A stretch of 64,000 nucleotides of DNA, taken from Pseudomonas sp. Root71. Lineage in GTDB: Bacteria; Pseudomonadota; Gammaproteobacteria; Pseudomonadales; Pseudomonadaceae. The notes beneath the pieces were generated by a model, which saw only the letters and a list, made by a program, of their open reading frames with translations, was not told the DNA's origin and did no database searches. Position numbers and translations under genes: made by a program. This document shows positions 52,821-61,288 of this stretch, one piece after another. Position 1 is the first letter of the stretch; each line of letters opens with the position of its first letter. The stretch is taken from the NCBI RefSeq assembly GCF_001429045.1, contig NZ_LMHY01000030.1:1-64000 (forward strand), written 5' to 3'.

Positions 52821-53779
52821 CCGATGAACGCCTCGCGGTCTTGCTTGAGCAGGGTCAGCAACCAGACGAAATCTTCCGGCAACGGCGATTCCCAGCTCAT
52901 GCGCTGACCGGTGGTCGGATGATCCAGTTCCAGGAAACGCGCATGCAGCGCCTGACGCGGGAAATTTTTCAGCGACTCGACCATGGTCGGGTTGGCGGCC
53001 GGCGGGATACGGAAACGACCGCCGTAGGCAGGATCTCCGACCAACGGGTAGTTGATGTGCGCCATGTGCACGCGAATCTGGTGCGTACGACCGGTTTCCA
53101 GCTTCACCCGCACGTGAGTGTGGGAGCGGAAGCGCTCGAGCACGCGGTAATGGCTGACGGCTTGCTTGCCACCTTCCATCACGGCCATGCGCTGGCGTTG
53201 CTGGCCGTGGCGTCCGATCGGCGCATTGATCTTGCCACCGGCTGTCACCACTCCGATCACGATGCACTCGTAGATCCGGCTGACGCTGCGGCTCTGCAAC
53301 TGTGTAACCAGCTGCGTCTGCGCTTGAATGGTCTTGGCCACCACCATCAGACCGGTGGTGTCCTTGTCCAGGCGATGCACGATACCGGCGCGGGGCACAT
53401 TGATGATGTCCGGCACGTGGTGCAGCAAGGCGTTGAGCAAGGTGCCGTCGGCATGACCGGCAGCCGGGTGCACCACCAGGCCCGCAGGCTTGTTGATCAC
53501 CAGGATGTCGTCGTCTTCATAGACGATATCCAGGGCTATGTCTTGAGCGACCCATTCGCCCTGAGCTTCCTGCTCGGCAGTCAGCTCAAGGATGGCGCCG
53601 CCGTGGACGATGTCTCGCGGGCGGATAACCGCCCCATCCACAGTCAGGCGGCCGTCTTTGATCCAGGCGGAAAGGCGCGAGCGCGAGTGCTCAGCGAATA
53701 ATTGTGCGGCGACTTGATCGAGGCGTTGGCCGCCCAATTCGGACGGCACCTCTGCGCGAAGTTCAATTTTATCGGACAT
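52817..53779 (-). CDS. rluD: RluD, 23S rRNA pseudouridine(1911/1915/1917) synthase
   Basis: 320 residues. It modifies helix 69 of 23S rRNA. An S4 domain at the N-terminus (RLDQVAAQLFAEHSRSRLSAWI), and the catalytic Asp in HRLDKDTTGLMVVAK (about residue 138). ATG 53779 is used; seven upstream residues could be added. It is divergent from bamD, with a 151-base gap, and coupled to pgeF. Confidence 0.96.
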   Translation of the reverse strand: MSDKIELRAEVPSELGGQRLDQVAAQLFAEHSRSRLSAWIKDGRLTVDGAVIRPRDIVHGGAILELTAEQEAQGEWVAQDIALDIVYEDDDILVINKPAGLVVHPAAGHADGTLLNALLHHVPDIINVPRAGIVHRLDKDTTGLMVVAKTIQAQTQLVTQLQSRSVSRIYECIVIGVVTAGGKINAPIGRHGQQRQRMAVMEGGKQAVSHYRVLERFRSHTHVRVKLETGRTHQIRVHMAHINYPLVGDPAYGGRFRIPPAANPTMVESLKNFPRQALHARFLELDHPTTGQRMSWESPLPEDFVWLLTLLKQDREAFIG

Positions 53780-53930
53780 GCTCAGACTAGGCGTCGGCAC
53801 AGCCTTTGGTTTCGGCTGCGCGCTTGTGGTTAAATACGGCGTCTTTTGCCCCGAGGCTATTCAACGGGGCGCTCATCATAACAGGACGGCCACGCCCAAG
53901 ACAGCGGCCGTCATAGGGACGCAAGCCGCC

Positions 53931-54953
53931 ATGCAAGTGAAACACCTGCTGCTGATCGCCATCCTCGCATTGACCGCTGCTTGCTCATCGAAGGAAGTCG
54001 TAGACGAAAACCTCAGTGAAGTCGAGCTGTACCAACAGGCTCAAGCCGACCTGGACAATAGCAGCTACACCAGCGCCATCGCCAAGCTGAAGGCTCTGGA
54101 ATCGCGTTATCCGTTCGGTCGCTATGCCGATCAGGCGCAACTCGAACTCATCTACGCCAACTACAAGAACACCGAGCCAGAAGCGGCCAAGTCCGCTGCC
54201 GAACGCTTCATTCGCCTGCACCCACAGCATCCGAACGTCGATTATGCCTACTACCTCAAGGGCCTGACTTCTTTCGACCAGGACGTCGGCCTGCTGGCGC
54301 GTTTCCTGCCGCTGGACATGACCAAGCGTGACCCGGGCGCCGCCCGCGACTCCTATAACGAGTTCGCCCAGCTGACCAGCCGCTTCCCGAACAGCCGCTA
54401 CGCGCCAGACGCCAAGCAGCGCATGATCTATCTGCGCAACCTGCTGGCAGCCTACGAAATTCACGTGGCCGACTACTACCTGACCCGTCAGGCTTATGTC
54501 GCCGCCGCGAACCGCGGTCGTTACGTGGTGGAAAACTTCCAGGAAACCCCTTCGGTCGGCGACGGCCTGGCGGTGATGACCGAGGCCTACCAGCGCATGC
54601 ACCTGGACGAACTGGCTGCCACCAGCCTGGAAACCCTGAAGCTCAACTACCCGAACCACCCGACACTGGTAGACGGTCAGTTCGTACCGACCGTGGCCGA
54701 AGCCGACAACCGTTCGTGGCTGAGCAAGGCGACCCTGGGCCTGATCGAGTCCCGTCCGCCGCTGCCGCCGGGTGAAACCCGCGCCAACCAGGACGTACAG
54801 AAGCAATTCCAGGAAGCCAAGGACGCCATCCCGAGCGAGCTCAAGCCTAAAGATGCCGAAGGCGATGTGATCGAAGAAGAAAATCACGAAGCGCAAGGCA
54901 ACAACGACGACCGTTCGTGGTTCAGCTACATGACCCTCGGTGTGTTCGACTGA
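53931..54953 (+). CDS. bamD: BamD, outer-membrane assembly lipoprotein
   Basis: 340 residues. An essential part of the BAM complex, which inserts beta-barrels into the outer membrane. Lipobox LTAAC near residue 18; TPR helices follow (LYQQAQADLDNSSYTSAIAKL; RFPNSRYAPDAKQRM). The tail past residue ~270 (KFQEAKDAIPSELKPKDAEGD) is longer than in E. coli and rich in Glu/Lys, as usual in Pseudomonas. ATG 53931 is chosen for the lipobox; the ORF extends to 53778 without a signal. Terminator follows. Confidence 0.96.
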   Translation: MQVKHLLLIAILALTAACSSKEVVDENLSEVELYQQAQADLDNSSYTSAIAKLKALESRYPFGRYADQAQLELIYANYKNTEPEAAKSAAERFIRLHPQHPNVDYAYYLKGLTSFDQDVGLLARFLPLDMTKRDPGAARDSYNEFAQLTSRFPNSRYAPDAKQRMIYLRNLLAAYEIHVADYYLTRQAYVAAANRGRYVVENFQETPSVGDGLAVMTEAYQRMHLDELAATSLETLKLNYPNHPTLVDGQFVPTVAEADNRSWLSKATLGLIESRPPLPPGETRANQDVQKQFQEAKDAIPSELKPKDAEGDVIEEENHEAQGNNDDRSWFSYMTLGVFD

Positions 54954-54970
54954 CACCCCAGGTTGTGCAA

Positions 54971-55000
54971 AAAGGGAGACTTTCGAGTCTCCCTTTTTAT
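54971..55000 (+). terminator. bamD rho-independent terminator
   Basis: AAAGGGAGACT-TTCG-AGTCTCCCTTT followed by TTATTT; 18 bases after the bamD stop. Confidence 0.93.
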
Positions 55001-55078
55001 TTCAAGCACTTTATTACACTGTGCGCCTGCCAGGTCCTTGGCTAAACTGCCGCTTCATCAATCAAAAAGCAGCTCACC

Positions 55079-55312
55079 ATGCTTCGTTTATTGTTCTGGA
55101 TTGCCCTGATTGCCGCTGCAGTATGGTTCTGGCGCAAGTTCAAGGGGCAGGCCTCCACCCCCAAGCCCCCTGCCGAGCGGGAAGCGGCGCCCATGGTCCG
55201 TTGTGCCCATTGCGGCGTTCACCTGCCCCGTGACCGCGCGCTGAGCCTCGACCAGCAATGGTATTGCAGCCAGGCTCATCTCGAGCAAGGCAAGGGCTCC
55301 AGTGGTCACTGA
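55079..55312 (+). CDS. PP0621 family small membrane zinc-ribbon protein
   Basis: 77 residues: one N-terminal helix (MLRLLFWIALIAAAVWFWRKF), then a linker and a zinc-ribbon-like part with CAHCG (about 42-46) and C of YCSQAH (about 63). Conserved beside bamD and pilS in Pseudomonas, no function known. It is followed directly by the degraded pilS. Confidence 0.8.
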   Translation: MLRLLFWIALIAAAVWFWRKFKGQASTPKPPAEREAAPMVRCAHCGVHLPRDRALSLDQQWYCSQAHLEQGKGSSGH

Positions 55313-55325
55313 CACTTGAGCAGAA

Positions 55326-55661
55326 ATGGCAACCGTTCAAGGACTATCGCGCGTCCCCAAGGAACTGAAAGGTGTTGATCGACGTCTGACGCAGATTATT
55401 CAAGACCTCTCTGTGCGAATGAACCGGGTAATCGAAAACGTCCTGCACCTACAGCGCCGCGTGCAAATCCCTCCGCTACGGCTCGACCTGAAATCACTGG
55501 AAATACTCGAAAATGAAGCCCCAGCCCGCCATACCAAGGGCCTGGGGCTTAATCTGTCCGGCCAGCCGGGCGAAAGCATTTTGTCCCGCCTAGACTTCAA
55601 GGTACGCCAGGAAAGCGGCTGCTTTTGCAGGACCTATGCACACGGACGAACCCCACATTGA
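55326..55661 (+). pseudogene. pilS: Degraded PilS sensor kinase remnant
   Basis: A 111-codon open frame between the PP0621 gene and pilR, the normal pilS position. Two pieces of the ~530-residue PilS kinase remain in one frame: a dimerisation helix block (VDRRLTQIIQDLSVRMNRVI and ENVLHLQRR), and the C-terminal ATP-binding tail (KGLGLNLSG ... SRLDFKVRQESGCF). The membrane and PAS parts, the phospho-accepting His box, the N-box and the first G-box are gone. Its stop overlaps the pilR TTG (TTGA). It cannot be an active kinase. Confidence 0.85.
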
Positions 55662-56995
55662 ACACCAGACCACGACAAAAAGTCCTGATCGTCGATGACG
55701 AACCGGACATTCGAGAACTCCTGGAAATCACCTTGGGCAGGATGAATCTGGAGACGTTCAACGCCCGCAACGTTGGCGAAGCGCAATCCCTGCTCAAACG
55801 CGAAACCTTCGATCTATGCCTGACCGACATGCAATTGCCGGACGGCACCGGCCTGGAGTTGGTGCAACACATCCAGCAACGCCACCCTCAGGTCCAGGTG
55901 GCGATGATCACCGCCTATGACAGCCTCGAAAACGCGATCAATGTACTCAAGGCCGGGGCCTTCGACTTCCTGACCAAACCGGTGGACCTTGCGCGCCTGC
56001 GTGAACTGGTCACCAACGCCCTGCTGGTTCCTGCCCACGGAGTCGGCATCGAACGACGCTTGCTGGGCGATTCATTGCCCATGCGCAACCTGCGCAAGCA
56101 CATCACCAAACTGGCCAGCAGCCATGCGACGGTCTACATCAGCGGAGAGTCCGGCAGCGGCAAGGAGTTGGTCGCGCGCCTGATCCACGATCAAAGCCCC
56201 CGCGCCCATCAGCCGTTCATTGCGATCAACTGCGCGGCGATTCCCTCGGAGCTGTTGGAGAGCGAGTTTTTCGGCCATCGCAAAGGCAGTTTCAGCGGTG
56301 CCATCGAAGACAAACCCGGCCTGTTCCAGACAGCCCACAGTGGCACCCTGCTCCTTGACGAAGTGGCCGACCTGCCGCTGGCCATGCAAGTCAAACTGCT
56401 GCGCGCAATTCAGGAGAAATCCGTACGCAGCGTCGGCGGGCAGCAGGAAGTGGCTGTGGATGTGCGCATTCTCTGCGCCACGCACAAAGACCTTGGTGCC
56501 GAAGTCGCCGCCGGACGTTTTCGTCATGATCTTTACTACCGCTTGAACGTAATCGAACTCCGGGTGCCGCCCTTGCGTGAACGTCGCGACGATATCGAAA
56601 TGCTAGCTAGCCACATTCTCAAGCGTCTGGCTGCCGATACCGCTCAACCTGCGGCGAGACTCCACCCCCAGGCCCTCGATGCACTGAAAAGCTATCGCTT
56701 CCCGGGCAATGTGCGGGAACTGGAAAACATGCTCGAACGGGCACACACCTTGTGTGAGAACAAACAGATCGAAGCCGGTGACCTGCGCTTGGCTGAAGGC
56801 AACTGTGGGGCTGAAGTTGGCGTGCCAGACCTGACCCGGATCGACAACCTGGAAGCCTACCTGGAAAACGTCGAACGCCAACTGCTGCTCCAGGCCCTGG
56901 AGGAAACCCGCTGGAACCGCACGGCGGCGGCCCAGCGGTTGAACCTGTCATTCAGGTCGATGCGCTACAGGCTCAAGAAGTTGGGATTGGATTGA
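55658..56995 (+). CDS. pilR: PilR, sigma-54-dependent response regulator of pilin genes
   Basis: 445 residues, the same length as P. aeruginosa PilR as I recall. Receiver with D57 (LCLTDMQLPDG), AAA+ domain with Walker A GESGSGKE, Walker B GTLLLDEVADLP and a Fis-type C-terminal helix-turn-helix (NRTAAAQRLNLSFRSMRYRL). The sigma-54 contact loop is GSFSGA (210-215) instead of GSFTGA. The TTG start overlaps the pilS-remnant stop; earlier TTG 55625 would give 456. The cognate kinase is broken. Confidence 0.93.
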   Translation: MNTRPRQKVLIVDDEPDIRELLEITLGRMNLETFNARNVGEAQSLLKRETFDLCLTDMQLPDGTGLELVQHIQQRHPQVQVAMITAYDSLENAINVLKAGAFDFLTKPVDLARLRELVTNALLVPAHGVGIERRLLGDSLPMRNLRKHITKLASSHATVYISGESGSGKELVARLIHDQSPRAHQPFIAINCAAIPSELLESEFFGHRKGSFSGAIEDKPGLFQTAHSGTLLLDEVADLPLAMQVKLLRAIQEKSVRSVGGQQEVAVDVRILCATHKDLGAEVAAGRFRHDLYYRLNVIELRVPPLRERRDDIEMLASHILKRLAADTAQPAARLHPQALDALKSYRFPGNVRELENMLERAHTLCENKQIEAGDLRLAEGNCGAEVGVPDLTRIDNLEAYLENVERQLLLQALEETRWNRTAAAQRLNLSFRSMRYRLKKLGLD

Positions 56996-57004
56996 GGCTT
57001 TAAA

Positions 57005-57075
57005 AAGATCGCAGCCTTCGGCAGCTCCTACATGAGAGCGTGCCTACTGTAGGAGCTGCCGCAGGCTGCGATCTT
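57005..57075. repeat. REPIN of the GTAGGAGCTGCCG family
   Basis: AAGATCGCAGCCTTCGGCAG, CTCCTACA, a 15-base centre, then TGTAGGAGCTGCCGCAGGCT ending GATCTT. The arms face the opposite way to those at 28814-28889. It lies 9 bases past the pilR stop and ends 2 bases before the thiO stop. Confidence 0.88.
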
Positions 57076-57076
57076 G

Positions 57077-58177
57077 TCAAAGTCTTCCGGCAGGCGCATA
57101 AGGCGCCGGATCGATAATCGGTGCCCGGCCCAGCATCACATCGGCAAACAGCTGGCATGATGCCGGCGCCAGCACCAGCCCGTTACGGTAATGCCCGCAG
57201 TTGAGCCAGAGCCCGTCAAACCCCGGCACCGGGCCGATGTAAGGAATGCCCTCGGGTGATCCCGGACGCAATCCGGCCCAATGCCCCACCACTTCGGCAT
57301 TGGCCAGTGCCGGGATCAATTCCACCGCGGACGCCTTCAGGCTTTCCAGTGCCGACCCGGTCGGCGTCTTGTCATAGCCCTCATGCTCCAACGTACTGCC
57401 GATCAGTATGTGCCCGTCGCGCCGGGGAATCGCATAACGGCCCTTGGCCAGGACCATGCTCGGCAGGAAATCCGCCGCACACTTGTAGAGAATCATCTGC
57501 CCTTTCACCGGCTCGACCGGCAGCGTCAGATCAAGCAGCTTGAGCAAATCACCGCTCCAGGCCCCCGCCGTCAGGACAACTTGATCGCCCGGGACAGTAC
57601 CTGTGGAGGTCTGCACGCCGACCACTTTGTTGCCGTCACGAACAAACCCGCTGACTTCGCACTGCTCATGGATCGTCACGTTCGGCAGTGCCAGCAATGC
57701 GGCCTTGAGTGACTTCACCAGACGCGGGTTGCGCACGTTGGCGACGTCGGCCATGTAGATCGCCCGGGCAAAACCACTGCCCAGCACCGGCACGGCGTCG
57801 TGTGCGGCCGATATATCCACCGCGCTGAGCGGGCGATTTTCCCGGGCGGCCCATGCCAGGGCTTCAGCCTCGTCATCCAGATCCAGCCAGTACAGACCGG
57901 TGGTGTGCACTTCAGGATCAACCCCAGTGGCGGCAAACAAGCGCTCGCCCAGCTGTGGATAAAAGTCCTGGGACCAGTGAGCCAATGCGGTGACCGCCGG
58001 GCTGTAGCGCCACGGGTAAAGCGGCGAAACGATGCCGCCACCGGCCCAGGACGATTCCTGGCCGACGCTCGAGCGATCCAGCAGCACAACGCTTTGCACT
58101 TCGGAGGCGAGATTGAACGCCGTCAGCAAACCAATCACCCCGCCGCCGACAATCACCACTTGCTGTTGCCTGGTCAT
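57077..58177 (-). CDS. thiO: ThiO, glycine oxidase
   Basis: 366 residues, an FAD-dependent oxidase producing the imine of glycine for thiazole synthesis in vitamin B1. FAD motif VVIVGGGVIGLLTAFNL near residue 9; the C-terminal substrate region LNCGHYRNGLVLAPAS is intact. The ATG at 58177 is preferred, with GGAT 9 bases ahead; a TTG lies at 58189. It separates pilR from the pilin block. Confidence 0.94.
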   Translation of the reverse strand: MTRQQQVVIVGGGVIGLLTAFNLASEVQSVVLLDRSSVGQESSWAGGGIVSPLYPWRYSPAVTALAHWSQDFYPQLGERLFAATGVDPEVHTTGLYWLDLDDEAEALAWAARENRPLSAVDISAAHDAVPVLGSGFARAIYMADVANVRNPRLVKSLKAALLALPNVTIHEQCEVSGFVRDGNKVVGVQTSTGTVPGDQVVLTAGAWSGDLLKLLDLTLPVEPVKGQMILYKCAADFLPSMVLAKGRYAIPRRDGHILIGSTLEHEGYDKTPTGSALESLKASAVELIPALANAEVVGHWAGLRPGSPEGIPYIGPVPGFDGLWLNCGHYRNGLVLAPASCQLFADVMLGRAPIIDPAPYAPAGRL

Positions 58178-58231
58178 GTTCTGATCCAATCGTTAAATAG
58201 ACAGAGGGTACAAAAGGCACCCGAAAAAAAC

Positions 58232-58633
58232 TCAGCGCCCCCAGCAGTCTTTGCTGGTCAGGCCGGATTCCGCGTTGACCATACCGAGCACACCGGTGTT
58301 GGTGATGGTCAGATCACCGCACTTGTCAGTGGCCATGCTCGAATCAGCCTTGCGCACCGCCGTCAGCAGAAAGGTCTGGTCGGTCAGGGTCGGTGTGATG
58401 CTGTAGTAATCATTGCCGGCACTGAGGCCCGTCGCATCGGTGTAGGCATTTTTCTGCGAGTAGAAGCGCTCCAGGAGTTGCGCCTGCTCCGAGAGCAGAC
58501 CGGCTGCTTCTGCGCGACGGCCCTTGTTCATGTATTCGGTGAGACTCGGGGCAGCAATGGTCATGACAATACCGATGATCGCAATCACGATCATGATTTC
58601 GATCAGGGTAAAACCGCGGTTGGAACTACGCAT
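58232..58633 (-). CDS. pilE: PilE-type minor pilin
   Basis: 133 residues. The class III signal MRSSNRG is cut before FTLIEIMIVIAIIGIVMTIA, with Glu5. The globular domain ends CGDLTITNTGVLGMVN...SKDC, typical of PilE. It is the last gene of the fimU-pilV-pilW-pilX-(Y1-like)-pilE operon. Minor pilins prime pilus assembly and sit at the tip; PilE links them to PilA. Confidence 0.92.
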   Translation of the reverse strand: MRSSNRGFTLIEIMIVIAIIGIVMTIAAPSLTEYMNKGRRAEAAGLLSEQAQLLERFYSQKNAYTDATGLSAGNDYYSITPTLTDQTFLLTAVRKADSSMATDKCGDLTITNTGVLGMVNAESGLTSKDCWGR

Positions 58634-58647
58634 GCATCAACTCTCAC

Positions 58648-59058
58648 TCACTGTATTTGTCGCCACATGATGCGACGGCTGCCGCCGGATTTTTCCATCC
58701 CCGCAGTACCGTCGCCAGTGGAATCGTTCACGACCCCGCCGCTGTCGCTGGCGTCCCGGGTCGAATGTTCTCCGATAAAGATCACGCCATCGGATAGTGT
58801 GTCGCTGTTGTCGACCACTCCATCGGCGTTGCTGTCGAGCATCTTAACGCTGATCGCAGCGGGCAGCTTCAGGCAGACGGCCTTCAACCCCTGATTGCTG
58901 TGATAAAAACCGTACCAGTTGCCATTGGCCAGACAGGTTGGCCGGTTCAGCGCTGGCGAATCCACTGATGTGGCAGCGTGCGCCGACATCGACAGGTCAA
59001 GCGCGACGACAACAAATAGTTGCGACCATAACCTGGCAGGTCGCTCAGTACTTCGCAT
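58648..59058 (-). CDS. Short PilY1-like exported protein in the pilY1 slot
   Basis: 136 residues where the ~1100-residue PilY1 is normally encoded, between pilX and pilE. Signal peptide ends MSAHA-AT. The middle has a calcium-loop-like DSNADGVVDNSDTLSDG, and the end GSRRIMWRQIQ resembles the C-terminal W-R motif of PilY1 as I remember it. No beta-propeller or von Willebrand domain is present. Either a shrunken PilY1 or a small replacement. ATG 59058 overlaps the pilX stop by 14 bases. No pilY2 is seen. Confidence 0.7.
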   Translation of the reverse strand: MRSTERPARLWSQLFVVVALDLSMSAHAATSVDSPALNRPTCLANGNWYGFYHSNQGLKAVCLKLPAAISVKMLDSNADGVVDNSDTLSDGVIFIGEHSTRDASDSGGVVNDSTGDGTAGMEKSGGSRRIMWRQIQ

Positions 59059-59524
59059 AGATGCTCTCCACCACACTGCGCGAGTGCCCCGCGATGCCGA
59101 CTGCCGTTACCCGATACAAGGTTGCCGGGGTATTGATTGGCACATTCACCGCATTTTGGCTGATACCGATGTTTTGCACGCCATAAAAACCCTTGTCCGA
59201 TGCAATCCAGGTCACGCCGGAAGAGGCGTTGAAACCGGCAGCGGTAATTGTCGAAGACTCGGACGGTGGTGCACATTGCACGATGCCGCTGCAAACAGGC
59301 AGCGCATAACTGTCCCGCTGCACCGTACCCTCGCCGACCCGCAATGCGGCTTCGGCACTCTGGAACGACTGGTTGCGCAAGGCGACGCTAGCGGCCATTT
59401 TTTCCTGCAGGGTGGCGCTCTGCATCGATGAAAGACCAATCAACGTCAGCAAGAGCAAGAACACCAGGCTGACCAACAGGGCCATGCCGCGTTGGGCGAA
59501 ATACGTCTTGGGAGCACGATTCAT
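59045..59524 (-). CDS. pilX: PilX minor pilin
   Basis: 159 residues. The class III signal with QRGMALLVSLVFLLLLTLIG lacks Glu5 in the usual place and has Leu-rich helix, as in PilX. The mid-part has NQSFQSAEAALRVGE, a PilX signature. ATG 59524 is chosen. The protein is part of the pilus tip and normally partners PilY1, which is missing in full here. Confidence 0.88.
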   Translation of the reverse strand: MNRAPKTYFAQRGMALLVSLVFLLLLTLIGLSSMQSATLQEKMAASVALRNQSFQSAEAALRVGEGTVQRDSYALPVCSGIVQCAPPSESSTITAAGFNASSGVTWIASDKGFYGVQNIGISQNAVNVPINTPATLYRVTAVGIAGHSRSVVESIYAKY

Positions 59525-59534
59525 TGGCACTCCC

Positions 59535-60242
59535 TCATGGCAAGCGGTTGCGCAGGGCGGCAACCACGTTGAAGGTTTGATCGGCCACCCGGTGGTTCGG
59601 ATCGAAGAGAGTCAGGCTCAGGCGAACACTACGAATCAGCGCGGGGTCCGGCGGGTTGCTGCTGTAACGCGAAGCTGCCAGATCAGTGGCCGTGCTGGCC
59701 AGGCCGAAGCTCACGTCAAAAGCGCTGACGTTATCCACCAGCACCTGTGGTGCTGCAGCCCCGCTCTTCATCAGCAGTTGGTCGTTGCTGTAGCTATAAG
59801 TCAGCCGCCGGATCGGAAATGCCAGCTGCCCTGCCACTGGCTTCCGACCTTCACTGTAGGCCGTCGAATGGGTTCGACAATCGGAAAGTACGGTCCAGTC
59901 CGGCTTGTCACCATTAACGCCGACATCCGCCGTAACCAGCGTCAACTTACGGCCGCCGCTGTCCCAACGGATCGGTGCTAGCTGACTGGCATGGAAATCA
60001 CCTTTCTGACTTGAATCGGTGATCGTTTCCAGACAACCGAACATCCCGACCATGCGGACTTCCTGAATCATTTTGCTCAACACAAAACGTGCGTCCTCCT
60101 GCATGTTCGCGGCCGCGTTCTGGCTGAGATAAGTGTTCTTGGCTGCGATGAAAACCTGCACCACGCCCAGCACCACGATCAGGCTCAATGCCAGGGCGAT
60201 CAGCAACTCGACCAGGCTAAAACCCCTGCTGCGCCGACTCAC
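59535..60242 (-). CDS. pilW: PilW minor pilin
   Basis: 235 residues. Class III signal RRSRGFSLVELLIALALSLIV with Glu5, followed by the EDARFVLSKMIQEVRMVGMFG typical of PilW. GTG start overlaps the pilV stop (GTGA), so translation is coupled. It is the largest minor pilin here, as usual, and belongs to the tip priming complex. Confidence 0.9.
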   Translation of the reverse strand: MSRRSRGFSLVELLIALALSLIVVLGVVQVFIAAKNTYLSQNAAANMQEDARFVLSKMIQEVRMVGMFGCLETITDSSQKGDFHASQLAPIRWDSGGRKLTLVTADVGVNGDKPDWTVLSDCRTHSTAYSEGRKPVAGQLAFPIRRLTYSYSNDQLLMKSGAAAPQVLVDNVSAFDVSFGLASTATDLAASRYSSNPPDPALIRSVRLSLTLFDPNHRVADQTFNVVAALRNRLP

Positions 60243-60688
60243 GGGATCACCGTCGGATCAATGTCCGCGCGACTGCTCAGGACGAAATTGCGCCGCGAGT
60301 CGGCAGCCTTCGCAGCCCGCGAGTCGTCCCAGGTAATCGTGATGGTGTACACCTTCTGGCTGACAGTGACACTGCCCGTCGCGGAGGCACCGAGTGAACT
60401 GACGATGTTGGTGTTGAAGTCAAACAGGTCCTGATCCCGGGTAACGTCGGGGTTGCCCGAAGTCGGCGGCGCAATGGTGTAATCCGCTGCGGCATTGGCG
60501 CGAATGCGGTCCATCAGGTCGTAGGCGATAAAACTGGCCTGACTGGTCATGCGCGCGCTGTCCGTGTACTTCAGCGCATTGAGCTGAAACGCCGCCGCCC
60601 CCAGCAAGCCCACTCCCAGAATGACTAACGCCACCAGGACTTCGACCAGCGTCATACCCTCCTGCGCTCTTTGCCTCCCGGCCCTCAT
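60239..60688 (-). CDS. pilV: PilV minor pilin
   Basis: 149 residues. Class III signal with QEGMTLVEVLVALVILGVGLLG, Glu5 present, then a short globular part with FIAYDLMDRIRANAAADY, a PilV signature. The ATG at 60688 overlaps the fimU stop; a longer frame exists to 60727. Coupled to pilW. Confidence 0.9.
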   Translation of the reverse strand: MRAGRQRAQEGMTLVEVLVALVILGVGLLGAAAFQLNALKYTDSARMTSQASFIAYDLMDRIRANAAADYTIAPPTSGNPDVTRDQDLFDFNTNIVSSLGASATGSVTVSQKVYTITITWDDSRAAKAADSRRNFVLSSRADIDPTVIP

Positions 60689-61158
60689 CCGCAACTTCCA
60701 CCCATTAGAATTCGTCCGTTCAAACACACCGTCAGCGTCCTGCTTTGTGTGCCCCGCCCATAGCTGATCACCACCTCTGAGGACGGTGATGACAATCCGC
60801 CCATACTGTTGAAATCGATGGCAGTGATGCCAGAGGTTAGCGCCAGAGTTGCGCCGCCGCTCATCGCCGGAACAACCCGCAATACATTGGCCAAAGCGCC
60901 AGTACCGTCGTAAATCGTCAGCTCCCCGCTCCAGACATCCCCGCCGGCCGTCGGGCGCACCCGTGTGGTATTGCCCCGATCGATGGCTTCTAACCGGGCA
61001 AAATTCAAGGCTCGTCGCAGGTCAGCGATTTCAGTATCAGCCCTGGTTGTTTGCGTCGAGCGGGTAAACGCCGGCACAGCCAGAGTCAGCAGAATCAGAA
61101 GGATCGCGATCGCGACCAGCAACTCGATCAGCGTGAAACCTTTTGTAGGATGATCCAT
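60685..61158 (-). CDS. fimU: FimU-type minor pilin (GspH/FimT family)
   Basis: 157 residues. Class III signal MDHPTKG before FTLIELLVAIAILLILLTLA, then the GspH domain (RADTEIADLRRALNFARLEAI, and RTLTVCLNGRILMGGSC with a terminal cysteine pair). ATG 61158 is chosen by the signal. First gene of the minor-pilin operon, divergent from fimT, with 130 bases between. Confidence 0.88.
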   Translation of the reverse strand: MDHPTKGFTLIELLVAIAILLILLTLAVPAFTRSTQTTRADTEIADLRRALNFARLEAIDRGNTTRVRPTAGGDVWSGELTIYDGTGALANVLRVVPAMSGGATLALTSGITAIDFNSMGGLSSPSSEVVISYGRGTQSRTLTVCLNGRILMGGSCG

Positions 61159-61288
61159 CGGGGCCTTCTGTTTCCTTCGGCTATACCTGCTCTTGCGCGG
61201 CACCACATTCGAGCGATGCGGTGCGTTTGCGTTGCCATTTCTCGCGCAGGGATTGCGCGAGCCACAGCACGCCACGGAGGGAGATGTC

